DNA of 37,537 nucleotides from Polyangia bacterium (lineage in GTDB: Bacteria; Myxococcota_A; Polyangia; Polyangiales; Sandaracinaceae). The DNA is taken from assembly GCA_030426845.1 (NCBI GenBank), contig JAUHXR010000053.1, forward strand, positions 1 to 37,537, written 5' to 3'. The notes under the pieces were generated by a model that saw only the letters and a list, made by a program, of their open reading frames with translations, did no database searches and was not told the DNA's origin. Shown here in pieces: positions 8,527-17,401 of this stretch (position 1 is its first letter; the number at the start of each line of letters is the position of its first letter). The position numbers and the translations under genes were made by a program.

Positions 8527-10321
8527 ACGCGGCCGCGTCCTGAGCCGGCAAGGGACGCGCGAACAGATACCCCTGCACCGCGTCGCAGCCGAGCTCCTCG
8601 AGCACCGCGAGCTGCGCCTCGGTCTCGACGCCCTCCGCGAGCACGCGCAGGCCGAGCGAGCGCCCGAGGCCGCAGATCGCCTCGGCGAGCGCGCGGGCCT
8701 GGTTGCGCTGGAGGTCCTCCTCGCGGTCGAGGTCCATCACGAAGGCGCGGTCGATCTTGAGCACGTCGACCGGGAGCCGCTGGAGGTAGGCGAGCGACGA
8801 GTAGCCGGTCCCGAAGTCGTCGACCGAGATGCGCACGCCGAGCGCGCGCAGCCGCGAGAGCGTCTGGACCGCCGCCTCCACGTCGTCCATGAGCGAGGTC
8901 TCGGTGACCTCGAGCTCGAGGTGCCCGGGGTGGAGGCCCGCGCTGGCGAGGACGCGCTCGACGCTCTCGACGAAGTCGGGCCGCGCGAACTGCAGCGCCG
9001 AGACGTTCACCGACACCGATTCGATGGGCAACCCCTCTTGCACCCACCCGCGCATCTGCCGCGCCGCCTCGAGGAGCACCCACGTGCCGATCGGGACGAT
9101 GAGGCCCGACTCCTCGGCGACGGGGAGGAAGTGGCCGGGGCTGACGAGCTCGCCGCGGTGTCGCCAGCGGAGCAGCGCCTCGACCGCGCGGGTGCGGCGC
9201 GACGCGAGGTCGACCTTGGGCTGGTAGTGGAGCAGCAGCTCGCCCGCGCCGAGCGCGCGCCGGAGCTGCCGCTCGGTGTCGCCGCGCCGCTCTACCGCCG
9301 CGCGTAGCTCGTCGCTGAACGCCTCGATGCGGCCCCGGGTGCGCGCGCTCTTCGCGCGGTGGAGGGCGATCTCCGCGTACCGGAGCAGGGTGTCGGTGTC
9401 CGGCGCGTCGTCGGGCGCGCGCGCGACCCCGAGGGACGCGCTCAGCGTCAGCTCGTAGCCCTGGACGTGGAACGGGGTGCGGAGCGCCTGGACGAGCCGA
9501 TGGGCGGTCGCCACCGCGGCCTCGCCGCGCGGCAGGCCCGGCAGGACGGCGAGGAACTCGTCGCCCGAGCCGCGGCCGATCAGGTCCTGGTCTCCCGTCG
9601 TCTCGAGCAGCCGCTCGGCGACCTGGCGCAGGAGCTCGTCGCCGACCTCGCGGCCGAGCCAGTCGTTGATCCGGGTGAACCGGTCGAGGGCGACGATCAC
9701 GAGCGCGACGCTGCTCCCGTCGAGCTCCGCCTCGGCCAGGGTGCGCGCGATCGGGCCGAGCAGCATGCGACGGTCGGGCAAGCCGGTGACCGGGTCGTGG
9801 CTGCCCTCGCTGATCGGCCACGCCGCCGCCTCGGCGGTGAGCTCGGGGACGGCGACGCCGAAGACCGGGGTGGGCTGACGGTAGGAGCCCTTGATCGTCG
9901 TGGCGATCTCGTCGCAGAGGAAGCGGAGCGCCTCCACGTCGATCGTGTCGACGTCGTCGCGGGGGACGGTGTCGGCCATCAGCACGGCCGCGATCTGGCC
10001 GGCGCCCCCGCTGACCGGCGCGCTCACGAGCGCGTTGATCCGGAGCGCGGCTGGGAAGATCGCGGTCTCGGGCGCGGCCGGGCCGCGGCCCACCATCCGG
10101 ACGAGGGTCACGTCGTCGCGAAGCGCGCGCCACGCGGGGACCCGGTCCGGCATCGCGTGCTCGCTGTCCTCCGCGTGGGCCGCGAGGAGCGTCGCCTGGG
10201 CGCCCTCGAAGCGGTAGAGCGCCGCGCGCGGGAAGCGGGCCAGCGCGCAGGCGACGCGGAGCTGCGCGGCGAGGCGCGCTTCGATCCGTGAGCTCGTGCC
10301 GCCCTGCACGTTCGAGGACAC
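8513..10321 (-). CDS. GAF-GGDEF-EAL cyclic-di-GMP turnover protein
   Basis: A 602-residue protein with an N-terminal GAF-like sensor (about 15-150), a GGDEF domain (about 170-335) and an EAL domain (about 350-600). The GGDEF signature reads SGDEF (252-256), so the first glycine is lost, and the allosteric RxxD site is GDQD. Cyclase activity is therefore doubtful. The EAL domain keeps EALLRW (381-386), N439 in VNVSALQF, E471/E474 in [18 protein letters not shown] (501-510), K522 in LKIDR, E563 in LAEGVET and Q583 in [11 protein letters not shown], so it should hydrolyse c-di-GMP. The GTG at 10321 is chosen because TACCCT lies 6 nt before it; the reading frame stays open far upstream but that part is out of frame with the real upstream gene. 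Confidence 0.93.
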   Translation of the reverse strand: MSSNVQGGTSSRIEARLAAQLRVACALARFPRAALYRFEGAQATLLAAHAEDSEHAMPDRVPAWRALRDDVTLVRMVGRGPAAPETAIFPAALRINALVSAPVSGGAGQIAAVLMADTVPRDDVDTIDVEALRFLCDEIATTIKGSYRQPTPVFGVAVPELTAEAAAWPISEGSHDPVTGLPDRRMLLGPIARTLAEAELDGSSVALVIVALDRFTRINDWLGREVGDELLRQVAERLLETTGDQDLIGRGSGDEFLAVLPGLPRGEAAVATAHRLVQALRTPFHVQGYELTLSASLGVARAPDDAPDTDTLLRYAEIALHRAKSARTRGRIEAFSDELRAAVERRGDTERQLRRALGAGELLLHYQPKVDLASRRTRAVEALLRWRHRGELVSPGHFLPVAEESGLIVPIGTWVLLEAARQMRGWVQEGLPIESVSVNVSALQFARPDFVESVERVLASAGLHPGHLELEVTETSLMDDVEAAVQTLSRLRALGVRISVDDFGTGYSSLAYLQRLPVDVLKIDRAFVMDLDREEDLQRNQARALAEAICGLGRSLGLRVLAEGVETEAQLAVLEELGCDAVQGYLFARPLPAQDAAAFIRG

Positions 10322-10327
10322 CCGGGC

Positions 10328-10333
10328 AGGGTA
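10328..10333 (-). promoter_or_regulatory. Leaderless -10 candidate (TACCCT)
   Basis: TACCCT, 6-nt spacer, GTG at 10321. No Shine-Dalgarno sequence is visible and no convincing -35 is present. It decides the start of the GGDEF-EAL gene. Confidence 0.45.
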
Positions 10334-10365
10334 GCACCGGGCGCGACGAGACCCGGTCCGTCCCT

Positions 10366-12129
10366 TTACTCGATGAGCGCGACGAGGGGGCGGAGGGCGG
10401 CGCGGGTCGCGGCGCGTAGGGTCGGGCGCTCGCGGATCGCGTCGGCGAGGACGGGGCCGACGCGCTCGTAGAGGGCGACGAGGGCGCGGCCCGGCGCGTG
10501 GGTCTTGAGGTGCCGGTCGCGGAAGCGTCGCAGCGCGCCGATGTCGTCGGCGAGCGGGGTGCCGTAGGCGGCGGTGGCCACGAAGCACGGCGAGACGGTG
10601 GTGAACTCGATCTCGGGGGTGAGGTAGTCGATGCTGGCGATCGGGCTCGCGGAGTTGCAGCGGTCGATCGCGCGCACACCGACGTAGTAGCGGGCCTCCG
10701 GCGTGAGGCCGCCGAGGTCCACCTCGACGAGCTCGCCGGGCGTGCCCTCGGTCGGGACCTCGAGCTGCTCGATCTCGAGGGTCGCGGCCCGCGCGGGCAC
10801 CGCGCGCATGAACGACTCGAGGTCCACGATCGGCTCCCGCCCGACCCGCACCTCGTAGCGCGTCACCCCGACGTCGTCGCGCGGGGCAAGGAACGACAGG
10901 TGGGCGTAGCGGTGCGCGTCGCGGCGCTCCTCGTACTCCGTCAGCTCGAGGCCCTCGATCGCGGCCGGCGGCTGGTTGTCTTCGCAGAGCTCGGGCCCGA
11001 TGACGTTGACGCGCACGCGCGCGCCGTCGCGCACGAAGAGGCGGTCGGCCCCGCTCCCGGGCGCGGCCGAGGGGTCGTTGGCGATCGAGCCGTCCATCTC
11101 GGCCAGCTCGTCCGAGCCGTCGATCGAGCCGTAGCCCGTCGGGTCGAGCGCCTCGTGCACGACCTGGCTGCCGCCGAGCACGAAGGGCACCCGGAACGCG
11201 ACCGACGGCTGGCCGCGGAACGGGTAGCCGTAGTTCATCGCCCAGTAGTCCCAGGCGCCCGCGGGGTTCTCCGGGGTGGGGAAGCGCGCCGGGTCCCAGG
11301 CGTCGTTGTAGTCGCCCTCGGTGTTGACCTCGACCCACACCGCGTACTCGCCCGCCTCCCAGTCCTCGGGGACGGTGAAGGCGATCGTCTGGAGGGTGCC
11401 CTCGGCCGCGGTGGCCATGGTGATCGCGTCGATCTCGGGCATCACCCGGCGCGCGTCGTCCTGGAAGAGGTCGACGTCGGGGTGGTCCCAGCACGCCGCG
11501 CTCGTGCAGCGCGTGACGTCGCGCCGAGGCGGGTACAGCGAGGTCATCTCCATCGCCCGCATCTCGGCCTCGCCCGGCGCGGTCTGGAACGGCTCGGCGT
11601 AGCCGCCGTCGCTCTCGTGGAGGTAACGACCCTTGTCGCTGTTGAAGACGGACGCGCAGGTGACCGCGTCGAGGTTGTCGCGCGAGCTCGACTCGAGGTT
11701 GAACGAGAGGCAGAAGTAGTCGTCGCGCGAGAAGTCGCTCGTGCTGCGCGACGCGTGGCCCTCGCTCGTGCGGTCCTGGAAGATGACGCGGCGGAACGGC
11801 TCGGCCCCGGGCGCGGAGGCGCGCGCGTTCGCCCACACCGGGAGCACGCCCTCGCGGCGACCGTAGGGCCAGAGGAACCCGCTGTTCATCTGCGAGGCGC
11901 CCGGCCGGTTGCCGATGCCGCGGTAGGCGACCGCCTGGGTCAGGCCGAGGGTGCGGAGGAAGGTGCCGTCGCCGCGCTCGATCCAGACAGCGACCTGGGC
12001 GCGGCGGACCGGGGCGTACTGGATCTCGACGAGGCGGTCCTGCGCGGAGGCGCCCGGCGCGAAGGGGAGGGAGGCCAGCGAGATCGCGATCCCGAGCGAA
12101 GCGAAGGCGAGCGCGGCGCGCGTCGTCAT
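10366..12129 (-). CDS. Secreted protein with CFI-box C-terminal domain
   Basis: A 587-residue exported protein. A signal peptide ([20 protein letters not shown], then FAPGASAQD) precedes a region on surface-type protein features ([20 protein letters not shown] and an Asp-rich middle). A fibronectin-type-III-like stretch follows ([13 protein letters not shown]-like phrase [17 protein letters not shown], then [18 protein letters not shown]). The last 73 residues begin [20 protein letters not shown] and match the CFI-box C-terminal domain found on myxobacterial and other secreted proteins, which may serve in sorting or processing. The first 60 residues of the mature protein resemble DUF2271-type domains. 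The ATG at 12129 has TACCTT 7 nt upstream. It lies 45 bp before the YncE-like gene in transcription direction reversed; function is unknown. Confidence 0.85.
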   Translation of the reverse strand: MTTRAALAFASLGIAISLASLPFAPGASAQDRLVEIQYAPVRRAQVAVWIERGDGTFLRTLGLTQAVAYRGIGNRPGASQMNSGFLWPYGRREGVLPVWANARASAPGAEPFRRVIFQDRTSEGHASRSTSDFSRDDYFCLSFNLESSSRDNLDAVTCASVFNSDKGRYLHESDGGYAEPFQTAPGEAEMRAMEMTSLYPPRRDVTRCTSAACWDHPDVDLFQDDARRVMPEIDAITMATAAEGTLQTIAFTVPEDWEAGEYAVWVEVNTEGDYNDAWDPARFPTPENPAGAWDYWAMNYGYPFRGQPSVAFRVPFVLGGSQVVHEALDPTGYGSIDGSDELAEMDGSIANDPSAAPGSGADRLFVRDGARVRVNVIGPELCEDNQPPAAIEGLELTEYEERRDAHRYAHLSFLAPRDDVGVTRYEVRVGREPIVDLESFMRAVPARAATLEIEQLEVPTEGTPGELVEVDLGGLTPEARYYVGVRAIDRCNSASPIASIDYLTPEIEFTTVSPCFVATAAYGTPLADDIGALRRFRDRHLKTHAPGRALVALYERVGPVLADAIRERPTLRAATRAALRPLVALIE

Positions 12130-12136
12130 GCGGGTC

Positions 12137-12142
12137 AAGGTA
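12137..12142 (-). promoter_or_regulatory. Leaderless -10 candidate (TACCTT)
   Basis: TACCTT, 7-nt spacer GACCCGC, then ATG at 12129; no Shine-Dalgarno sequence. If real, the CFI-box gene is transcribed separately from the upstream propeller gene. Confidence 0.45.
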
Positions 12143-12174
12143 CGTCCCGGGCTGGGGCCGGACAAGGCGAGGCC

Positions 12175-13200
12175 TCACGCGTCGGGGACGTCGCCGCGCA
12201 GGAGGATGACCTCGTTGGTGTCCCAGCTCGTCGCGTAGACCCGGATGCCCGGGCCCGGGTGCACCGCGAGGCCGACGATGCGCGAGGCGCCCGGCACGCG
12301 CACCCGCCGGTGGGTGTGCTCCTGGGTGTCGATGAGGGTCACGTCGCTGGAGGTGAAGTTGGCGACCCCGAGCCAGCGCCCGTCGCCGCTCAGCCCGATG
12401 CTCCGCGGGTTGCGGCCGGTGGAGGCGACGCCGAACGGGCGGCCACCGTCGCCGGGGCGGTAGAAGCCGATGTGCCCGAGCGAGCACGTCATGTAGAAGG
12501 CCCGGCCGTCGGGCGTCGGCAGGACGTCGCGCGGGTAGCGGCACACCTCGAGCGCCTCGCGCTCCTCGCTCGCGCCCGGCGCGAAGGCGTGGAGGGTGTC
12601 GCCGTGGAAGGCGGCGACGAGGAGGGTGCCGTCGTGCAGGACACCCATGCCGCGGGGCCGGCTCCCGGTGCGGAGGCGCCGCACCTCGCGCCCCGCCTCG
12701 ACGTCGACCACCGAGACCGACGAGTCGAAGTAGTTGGCGACGTAGAGGGTCGCGCCGTCCGCGCTCACCGCGATCGTCTTCGGGTTGGTCCCGACCTCGA
12801 TCTCGGCCCGCACCTCGCGCGCCGCGAAGTCGATGACCTCGACCACGTTGCGGCGGAAGTTCGACACGTAGAGGGTCGCGCCGTCCGGCGAGAACGCGCT
12901 CTCGACCGCGTTGCCCGGGAAGCTGACCCGGCCGGTCTGCTCGAGCGTCTCGCTGTCGTAGACGAAGACGTTGTCGACGTCCGGGCGGCCGAAGTTGCAG
13001 ACCACGACCGAGCGGCCGTCGGGGCTCAGGTTCACGCTCTTGGGCTGGACGCCGGTGGGGGCGCGGGCGGCGATCGTCAGCGTCGGGCCGCCCGTCTCGG
13101 TGCGGAAGATCGGCGTGCGCTGGGCCGCGGCCGGCGCGCTGGCGCCGATGACCAGGCCGCCGGCGAGGGCCGGCGCGAGGAGGAGGAGGACCCGCGTCAC
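12175..13200 (-). CDS. Exported YncE-like beta-propeller protein
   Basis: About 341 residues from the GTG at 13200, whose N-terminus [20 protein letters not shown] ending APAAAQ is a signal peptide. A GTG at 13230 gives ten more residues and is an alternative; a GGTGAGG lies too close (2 nt) to 13200 to decide. The mature protein is made of repeated blades with the motifs [55 protein letters not shown] and [14 protein letters not shown], the SPDG-xx-LYV signature of YncE/40-residue beta-propeller repeats. Such proteins are periplasmic or surface and often bind partners or DNA; no catalytic residues are recognisable. It lies upstream of the CFI-box protein on the same strand and is divergent from the diguanylate cyclase. 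Confidence 0.85.
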   Translation of the reverse strand: MTRVLLLLAPALAGGLVIGASAPAAAQRTPIFRTETGGPTLTIAARAPTGVQPKSVNLSPDGRSVVVCNFGRPDVDNVFVYDSETLEQTGRVSFPGNAVESAFSPDGATLYVSNFRRNVVEVIDFAAREVRAEIEVGTNPKTIAVSADGATLYVANYFDSSVSVVDVEAGREVRRLRTGSRPRGMGVLHDGTLLVAAFHGDTLHAFAPGASEEREALEVCRYPRDVLPTPDGRAFYMTCSLGHIGFYRPGDGGRPFGVASTGRNPRSIGLSGDGRWLGVANFTSSDVTLIDTQEHTHRRVRVPGASRIVGLAVHPGPGIRVYATSWDTNEVILLRGDVPDA

Positions 13201-13252
13201 GGCCTCACCGTGCAAGCGACAAGCCGTCACGGCAAGTCTTCGGCGCGTCCGC

Positions 13253-13258
13253 TATCCT
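13253..13258 (+). promoter_or_regulatory. -10 candidate (TATCCT) with very short leader
   Basis: TATCCT lies 11 nt before the ATG at 13270, so the predicted transcript would have a leader of only a few bases. No Shine-Dalgarno sequence is present. Confidence 0.35.
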
Positions 13259-13269
13259 GCCCGCGTCCG

Positions 13270-14262
13270 ATGGCCGAGGCCCCCGATCGACTGGAGATCC
13301 TGCTCGAGCTGACCCGGCGCCTGACCGCCGACCGGCCGCTCGAGGAGCTCCTGCAGGAGACGACCGACGCGGCGCTCGAGCTGCTGCCGGCCGATCACTC
13401 CTCGGTCCGCCTCTTCGACGACGAGCGCCGGCTCCTGCTCGCGGGGGCGCGCTCCGGCGCGGGCCTCTCGGCCAAGCCGATCGCCTTCGAGCGAGGCGAG
13501 GGGATCCTCGGGACGGTGGCCGACACCGGGCGCCGCGCGATCGTCGCCGACGTCAAGACGGACGCTCGCTTCTCGCAGCGGCCGACCGGCTTCCCGATCG
13601 CCTCGGTGATGGCCGTCCCGATCCGCGCCGGCGGCACGGTGGTCGGCGTGCTGAGCGTCTCGGCCGCGGACGCGGACGCGTTCACCGAGCGCGACGGGGA
13701 CCTCGCGCAGCTCCTCGCCAACTGCACCGCGCCGGCGATCGAGACGGCCCGCCTCGCGCGCCTGTCGGTGACCGACGACCTCACGCGGGCGTACAACTAC
13801 CGCTACCACGTCAACCGCCTCGCCGAGGAGGTGGGCCGGGCGCGTCGCTACGACCAGCGCTTCTCGCTCCTGATGCTCGACCTCGACCACTTCAAGAAGG
13901 TCAACGACGGCTGGGGACACCTCGTGGGCGACTACGTCCTGCAGGGCTTCGTCGAGCGGGTGCGCCACGAGGTGCGCGAGTCAGACGTGCTGATCCGCCG
14001 CGGGGGTGAGGAGTTCGCGCTCCTGATGCCGGCCACCCTCGAGGAGGAGGCCCAGCTGGTGGCGGAGCGGATCCGGGCGCGGGTCGCCGACGGGCCGATC
14101 CTCGCGGACTGGGCCAGCGTGCCGCTGACCGTGTCCATCGGGGTGGCGACGTGGCAGCCGGACGAGACCCCGTCCGAGATCGAGGCGCGGGCCGACGCCG
14201 CGCTCTACCGCGCCAAGGAGCGGGGCCGGGACCGCGTCGAGGTCGCGCCGCCCCCGAGCTGA
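13270..14262 (+). CDS. GAF-GGDEF diguanylate cyclase
   Basis: A 330-residue protein. Residues 5-160 form a GAF domain (PLEELLQETTDAALELL, then RGEGILGTVADTGRRAIVAD and ASVMAVPIRAGGTVVGVL). Residues 165-325 form a GGDEF domain (SVTDDLTRAYNYRY, then LLMLDLDHFKKVNDGWGH, RRGGEEFALLMP and LTVSIGVAT). The active-site signature is an intact GGEEF (245-249), and an RxxD product-inhibition site, RESD (236-239), sits exactly five residues before it. It should therefore make c-di-GMP from two GTP and be feedback-inhibited. No membrane segment is seen, so it is cytosolic. The reading frame is open far upstream, but the ATG at 13270 is where domain homology begins. Confidence 0.95.
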   Translation: MAEAPDRLEILLELTRRLTADRPLEELLQETTDAALELLPADHSSVRLFDDERRLLLAGARSGAGLSAKPIAFERGEGILGTVADTGRRAIVADVKTDARFSQRPTGFPIASVMAVPIRAGGTVVGVLSVSAADADAFTERDGDLAQLLANCTAPAIETARLARLSVTDDLTRAYNYRYHVNRLAEEVGRARRYDQRFSLLMLDLDHFKKVNDGWGHLVGDYVLQGFVERVRHEVRESDVLIRRGGEEFALLMPATLEEEAQLVAERIRARVADGPILADWASVPLTVSIGVATWQPDETPSEIEARADAALYRAKERGRDRVEVAPPPS

Positions 14263-14281
14263 GGCCAGGGGCGCAGCCTGC

Positions 14282-14287
14282 TACGTT
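14282..14287 (+). promoter_or_regulatory. Leaderless -10 candidate (TACGTT)
   Basis: TACGTT, 6-nt spacer GAGCGC, then GTG at 14294. No Shine-Dalgarno sequence lies in the 31-bp gap after the cyclase gene. Confidence 0.45.
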
Positions 14288-14293
14288 GAGCGC

Positions 14294-16180
14294 GTGCGCC
14301 GCGCGATCCTCGGGATGCTGTGGGTGGCGGGCTCGTTCGGGCCCGCCCATCGCGCCTCGGCGCAGGAGCCGCTGCCTCACCTGCGCCCGGCGGAGCGCGC
14401 GCGCCTCGCCTCGGCCGGGGTCCCCGACGCGACCCGCTACGAGCTCGACCTCGAGCTCGCCCCCGACCTGCGCACCTTCACGCTCGACGAGCGCGTCGAG
14501 GTCGACAACCCGGGCTCCGCCCCGCTGCGAAGCGTGGTGCTGCGGGTCTTCGCCAACGCGACCTCATCGCGGCCCCTGGTCACCCTGGCGGAGACGCGCT
14601 CGCCCGGGTGCCGGCTCTCGCAGCCCACGGCGAGCGCGATCGTGGCCGAGCTCGACGCGCCGCTCGCGCCGGGCGAGCGCCGGACGATCGCGCTCCGGTT
14701 GAGGGGTCAGCTCCGCGCGCTCCGCCCCGACGAGACCTCGATGACGGGCGCGAGCCTCGGGTCGCTCGGCGGCCTCTTCTCGGGCCACGGCGGCGACTAC
14801 GGCCTGCTCTCGGAGAGCGAGGGCGTCGCGTCGATGTCCGGCTTCTTCGCGGTGCTCGCCCGGCGGCGCGCGGGCCGCTTCGAGCAGTCCGACGCGAGCA
14901 CCATGGGCGACCTCGTCACCGACGCGCTCGGCCACTACCGGGCCCGCGTCGTCGTGCCCGATGGAGTCGAGGTGGTGGCGACCGGCGAGGAGGGGCCCGT
15001 CCGGGTGCGCGGCGCGCGGACCGAGCGCACGATCGAGGGCGCGCTCCTGCGCGACTTCGCGCTCGTCGCCTCGCGCCGGCTCCACCACGTCGATCGCGAC
15101 GTCGGCGGGGTCGCGGTGCGCTCCTGGTACGTCGACGGCGACGAGGCCGCCGGTCGCGAGGCCCTCGAGGCGGCGGCGCGCGCCTTCGCGCTCTTCGAGC
15201 GCCGCTTCGGCCCCTACCCGTACACCCAGCTCGACGTGGTGGAGGCGCCGATCGTGGGCGGCGCGGGCGGGGTCGAGTTCAGCGGGATGGTCACGGTGGC
15301 GACCATGTTCTACCGGCCGATGGACCTCGGGCCGCTCGGCGCGCTCCTCGGCGGGGGCGCCGGCGGCGGGGTGGACCTCGAGGCGCGGCGCGGCGCGATG
15401 CTCGAGATGGTCACCGCCCACGAGGTCGCGCACCAGTGGTGGCACGGCCTGGTCGGGTCGGACTCGCGCCGCCACCCGTGGCAGGACGAGGCGCTCGCCC
15501 AGTACTCGGGCATCCTCTACTTCGAGGATCGCTACGGCGCGGCGCGCGCGCGGTCCGAGGCCGATCAGCAGGTCGCGGCCGGCTACCACATGATGCGGCT
15601 GATGGGGCAGCCCGACGGCCCCGCCGATCGGCCGGTCGCCGACTTCGGGGACGCGCTGCGCTACGCCGGGCTCGTCTATGGCAAGGCGCCTTACCTCTAC
15701 CCGGCGCTGCGCGAGGCGGTCGGCGACCGGCGCTTCTTCGGCGCGCTCGCCGGCTACGTCCGCGATCACCGCTTCGCGATCGCGCCGCCCCGCGCCCTCC
15801 TCGACCGGATGGCGCGCGGCCCGCGCCGCGCCCGGGTCCGGGCGCTCGAGCGGCGCTGGCTCGACGAGGCCCACGGCGACGAGGACCTCGGTGAGCCGGA
15901 CCTCGGACGGATGATCGGCGGAGGGGCCGGGAGCGACCCGCAGCTCCAGGGGCTGCTCCGCGGGCTCGGCGGCGCGCTCGGTGGCTCCGGCGACCAGGGC
16001 GACCTCCTGCGCGGCCTGCTGCGGACGCTGGGGGGCGGGGGCGGCCAGGGCGGGGTCGGCCAGGGCGGGGTCGGCCGAGGCGCGGGCCAGGGCGGGCCTG
16101 GCGGTCCGAGCGGCGACGACGCGGTCCGCGGCCTGCTCGAGCTGCTCGAGGGCGGCGCGCCGGCCCGCGGGCTCCCCTGA
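14294..16180 (+). CDS. Exported gluzincin (M1-like) metallopeptidase with glycine-rich tail
   Basis: A 628-residue protein with a signal peptide (VRRAILGMLWVAGSFGPA, cleavage near AQ24). The N-terminal part resembles the M1 beta-sandwich (RYELDLELAPDLRTFTLDER). The catalytic region has the zinc motif HEVAHQWWH (376-384) and the third ligand in WQDEALAQYS (E399). The typical GAMEN exopeptidase motif is replaced by VEFSGMV, so this is an M1-like peptidase but perhaps not an aminopeptidase of standard specificity. The C-terminal 100 residues are dominated by Gly/Gln with GQGGVGQGGVGRGAGQGG, a low-complexity tail uncommon in the family. The GTG at 14294 has TACGTT 6 nt upstream. It converges with the MbnH-type gene. 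Substrate is unknown. Confidence 0.88.
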   Translation: MRRAILGMLWVAGSFGPAHRASAQEPLPHLRPAERARLASAGVPDATRYELDLELAPDLRTFTLDERVEVDNPGSAPLRSVVLRVFANATSSRPLVTLAETRSPGCRLSQPTASAIVAELDAPLAPGERRTIALRLRGQLRALRPDETSMTGASLGSLGGLFSGHGGDYGLLSESEGVASMSGFFAVLARRRAGRFEQSDASTMGDLVTDALGHYRARVVVPDGVEVVATGEEGPVRVRGARTERTIEGALLRDFALVASRRLHHVDRDVGGVAVRSWYVDGDEAAGREALEAAARAFALFERRFGPYPYTQLDVVEAPIVGGAGGVEFSGMVTVATMFYRPMDLGPLGALLGGGAGGGVDLEARRGAMLEMVTAHEVAHQWWHGLVGSDSRRHPWQDEALAQYSGILYFEDRYGAARARSEADQQVAAGYHMMRLMGQPDGPADRPVADFGDALRYAGLVYGKAPYLYPALREAVGDRRFFGALAGYVRDHRFAIAPPRALLDRMARGPRRARVRALERRWLDEAHGDEDLGEPDLGRMIGGGAGSDPQLQGLLRGLGGALGGSGDQGDLLRGLLRTLGGGGGQGGVGQGGVGRGAGQGGPGGPSGDDAVRGLLELLEGGAPARGLP

Positions 16181-16209
16181 CGCGGGCTCCGCTGACGCGG
16201 GCTCCCCTG
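16166..16209 (+). repeat. 15-bp tandem repeat spanning the stop codon
   Basis: Units CGCGGGCTCCCCTGA (16166-16180), CGCGGGCTCCGCTGA (16181-16195) and CGCGGGCTCCCCTG (16196-16209). Each complete unit carries a TGA in the peptidase frame, so the stop is repeated in tandem. It occupies most of the gap before the converging MbnH-type gene. Confidence 0.85.
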
Positions 16210-16233
16210 CTGGCCCGACGCGGGCCCGAAGGC

Positions 16234-17343
16234 TCAGAACGGGTCGGCGAAGCGCGGGTCGGTGAGGAACGCCTCGTCGGTGAGCGCCCGCAGGAACGCG
16301 ATCAGGTCGGCCCGCTCCTGCTCGGTCGCGTCGAAGCCGTGGATGAAGATGTTCTTGAGCATGCTCTCGCTGCCGACCCCCGCGTTCGGGCCGTCCGCGA
16401 TCGTCCGCCCGCCGGCGGCGTAGTGATCGAGGACCTCCTCGAGCGTCGCGATCGAGCCGTCGTGCATGTAGGGGGCGGTCAGCGCGACGTTGCGCAGGCT
16501 GGGCGAGCGGAACCGGCCCATGTCGCGCGGCTCGCCCGTGAGCTCGTAGAGGCCGCGGTTCGGCGCGGGGTAGCTGCCGCGGCCGTCGATGTTGTAGAGG
16601 CCGGTGTTGTGGAAGCCGACCTCCTCGAGAACGGTGCCCGCGTGTGTCACGCCGTCGGTGAAATTGAAGCCGCCGTGACAGTGGAAGCACTCGAAGCGCT
16701 CGGAGTTGAACAGCTCGAGCCCGCGCCGCGCCGCCGCGTCGAGCGCGTCGTCGTCGCCCTCGTAGACGTAGCGATCGTAGGCCGAGCGGCCGCTGATCAT
16801 CGAGCGCTCGAAGCTCGCGATGGCGCGAACGACGTTGACGAGATTGATCGGCTCCTCGTCGTCGAATGCCGCGTCGAAGAGCACCGCGTACATCGGGTCC
16901 TCGCGCAGCCGCGCGAGCATCGCCTCGCGCTCCGTGCCGAGCTCGACCGGCTCTTCGGAGAACATCGGGACGAGCGCCTGGTCCTCGAGGGTCGCGATGA
17001 CGTTGTTCGCCCAGGTGAGCCGCGGGAGGTAGGCCACGTTCACGAGCGACATCGAGCTGCGCGGGGTGGAGTCGCCGGTCGAGCCGATCGCCACCGCGCG
17101 CGCATCGGTGAACGCGATCGCCTGCTCGTGGCACGACGCGCAGGACTGGGTCTGGTTCCCGCTCAGGCGCGCGTCGTAGAACAGGTAGCGCCCGAGCTCG
17201 ACCTTCGCCTCGCTCATCGGGTTGTCCTCGGGGACGCGCGGGGTGGGGAAGCCCGCCGGGAGGTCCCACGCGTAGTCGTCCCCGCTCGGCGGCTCGCAGC
17301 CGACGGAGAGGACGAGGAGCGCGAGCGTGGCGGCCTTTCGCAC
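16234..17343 (-). CDS. mbnH: MbnH-type di-heme c enzyme (MauG-like), lipoprotein
   Basis: A 369-residue lipoprotein (lipobox LSVGC, C16). Two c-heme sites are visible, CASCH (68-72) and CFHCH (219-223), and PYMHDGS (M293) may supply an axial ligand. Motifs such as GRYLFYDARLSGNQTQSCAS, SLVNVAYLPRLTWANNV, FNFTDGVTHAGT and SPSLRNVALTAPYMHDGS match the di-heme cytochrome c peroxidase/MauG group, closest to MbnH (the MXAN_0977 family, from memory). MbnH uses hydrogen peroxide to oxidise a tryptophan of its partner MbnP to kynurenine. The partner is at 20651-21460 here, 3.3 kb away, with unrelated genes between, whereas the pair is usually adjacent. The GTG at 17343 has TATGTT 6 nt upstream. Likely periplasmic, attached to a membrane. 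Confidence 0.87.
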   Translation of the reverse strand: MRKAATLALLVLSVGCEPPSGDDYAWDLPAGFPTPRVPEDNPMSEAKVELGRYLFYDARLSGNQTQSCASCHEQAIAFTDARAVAIGSTGDSTPRSSMSLVNVAYLPRLTWANNVIATLEDQALVPMFSEEPVELGTEREAMLARLREDPMYAVLFDAAFDDEEPINLVNVVRAIASFERSMISGRSAYDRYVYEGDDDALDAAARRGLELFNSERFECFHCHGGFNFTDGVTHAGTVLEEVGFHNTGLYNIDGRGSYPAPNRGLYELTGEPRDMGRFRSPSLRNVALTAPYMHDGSIATLEEVLDHYAAGGRTIADGPNAGVGSESMLKNIFIHGFDATEQERADLIAFLRALTDEAFLTDPRFADPF

Positions 17344-17349
17344 GTCGCC

Positions 17350-17355
17350 AACATA
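17350..17355 (-). promoter_or_regulatory. Leaderless -10 candidate for mbnH (TATGTT)
   Basis: TATGTT, 6-nt spacer GGCGAC, then GTG at 17343. No Shine-Dalgarno sequence is present. Confidence 0.45.
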
Positions 17356-17401
17356 GGACCACGGGGCCGCGGAGACGAACCGACGGCGTGCGCGCGGTGC
17401 G

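Noticed and set aside
10322-12544. The GGDEF-EAL reading frame stays open about 740 codons upstream of 10321
   Set aside because: This upstream part is Arg/Pro/Ala-rich, has no domains, and lies over the CFI-box and propeller genes in another frame; it reflects scarcity of stops in GC-rich DNA.
10498-13269. Long open extension in front of the diguanylate cyclase
   Set aside because: It is antisense to the CFI-box and YncE-like genes and low in complexity; the GAF domain begins right after the ATG at 13270.
14564-17362. Long minus-strand frame opposite the gluzincin peptidase
   Set aside because: It shadows the peptidase and the MbnH gene; no recognisable domain.
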